Below, piece by piece: positions 63,916 to 64,000 of a stretch of DNA of 64,000 bases (position 1 is the stretch's first letter; every line of letters begins with the position of its first letter). Source of the DNA: Nocardioides oceani (GTDB lineage: Bacteria; Actinomycetota; Actinomycetes; Propionibacteriales; Nocardioidaceae). The stretch is from contig NZ_JAUHJQ010000009.1 of assembly GCF_030412965.1 (NCBI RefSeq), positions 113,886-177,885 on the forward strand. Direction: 5' to 3'. The notes under the pieces are model-generated. The model had not been told where the DNA came from. It worked only from the letters and a program-made list of their open reading frames with translations, and made no database searches. The position numbers were made by a program, and so were the translations under genes.

Positions 63916-63933
63916 GTCACAGGCGTCACAGCC
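63916..63933 (-). promoter_or_regulatory. Candidate MtrA box upstream of the LCP gene
   Basis: GTCACAGGC-GTCACAGCC is a 9-bp direct repeat matching the GTCACAGCG-like repeats reported for mycobacterial MtrA and nearly identical to the site at 45167. It lies just upstream of GATACT (63906-63911, minus strand), a possible -10, so it would overlap the -35 zone. Bases 63934-64000 hold nothing I can name. Confidence 0.55.
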
Positions 63934-64000
63934 GTCCGCGACGCGCCGGACGACCGGATCAGGCCCTCGGGTCAGGTGTCGCGTGGGCCACGCCGGCCCG

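Overview
The window is very GC-rich DNA (strong G/C bias at third codon positions, many GTG starts, 4-bp ATGA/GTGA gene overlaps) from an actinobacterium. Gene content and order resemble the Mycobacterium tuberculosis Rv3240c-Rv3264c segment (secA1, hpf, comF-like, lpqB, mtrB, mtrA, sahH, ..., manB-type mutase, DUF3499, whiB2, fbiA, fbiB, manC) and the matching Streptomyces segment. The style of the intergenic repeats and the accessory genes suggest Nocardioides or a close relative in the Propionibacteriales; that placement is inference. I found no rRNA, tRNA, CRISPR array, insertion sequence or prophage gene.

Layout. 0.3-14.1 kb (all minus strand) is conserved housekeeping: secA, an AlkX/YcaQ-type DNA glycosylase, an orphan LuxR-type response regulator, long hpf, comF, the lpqB-mtrB-mtrA signalling operon, ahcY and a folate cyclodeaminase-like gene. 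14.2-17.9 kb holds an unusual methylenetetrahydrofolate-reductase-like pair, a berberine-bridge-type FAD oxidase and an XRE-cupin regulator. 17.8-25.8 kb is a seven-gene minus-strand operon: CodA-like deaminase, NitT/TauT-type ABC importer (ATPase, permease, lipoprotein), FAD oxidase, creatininase-family hydrolase, and an amidohydrolase with a degenerate active site. It starts at a palindromic operator and looks like a catabolic system for a small nitrogen compound; it is my best candidate for an undescribed system. DUF808 and acyltransferase genes follow. This roughly 14-kb accessory block lies between ahcY and the mannose-metabolism genes.

28.3-42.2 kb is conserved again: SIS protein, Trm112, phosphomannomutase, DUF3499, a zincin-fold protein without its HExxH, a polytopic GT2 with its DUF5719 partner, WhiB2-type regulator, cofD-cofE (F420), DUF3105, a small CarD-like protein, manC and TIGR03089. 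42.2-50.5 kb concerns the envelope: a secreted PGRP amidase with FG-GAP-type repeats and a galactofuranan operon (glf, GlfT2-like transferase, ABC export pair). 50.6-59.9 kb is an arabinan/arabinoxylan utilisation locus (secreted GH43, LacI regulator, GH51, three-part ABC importer without ATPase, lipoprotein glycosidase) with three matching LacI operators. 59.9-63.8 kb has two GlfT1-like transferases and an LCP ligase.

Regulatory threads. A TANNNT box 6-8 nt upstream of the start codon recurs at about ten genes, implying extensive leaderless transcription. Two 9-bp direct-repeat boxes resembling the mycobacterial MtrA site lie upstream of the two cell-wall genes (PGRP and LCP), and mtrA is in the same window. 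Tandem repeats (GGGTTTCGACACGCTC... family) sit just after the stop codon of minus-strand genes at six places, always in one orientation; some are joined to a 46-bp palindromic element and a composite GC-rich module.
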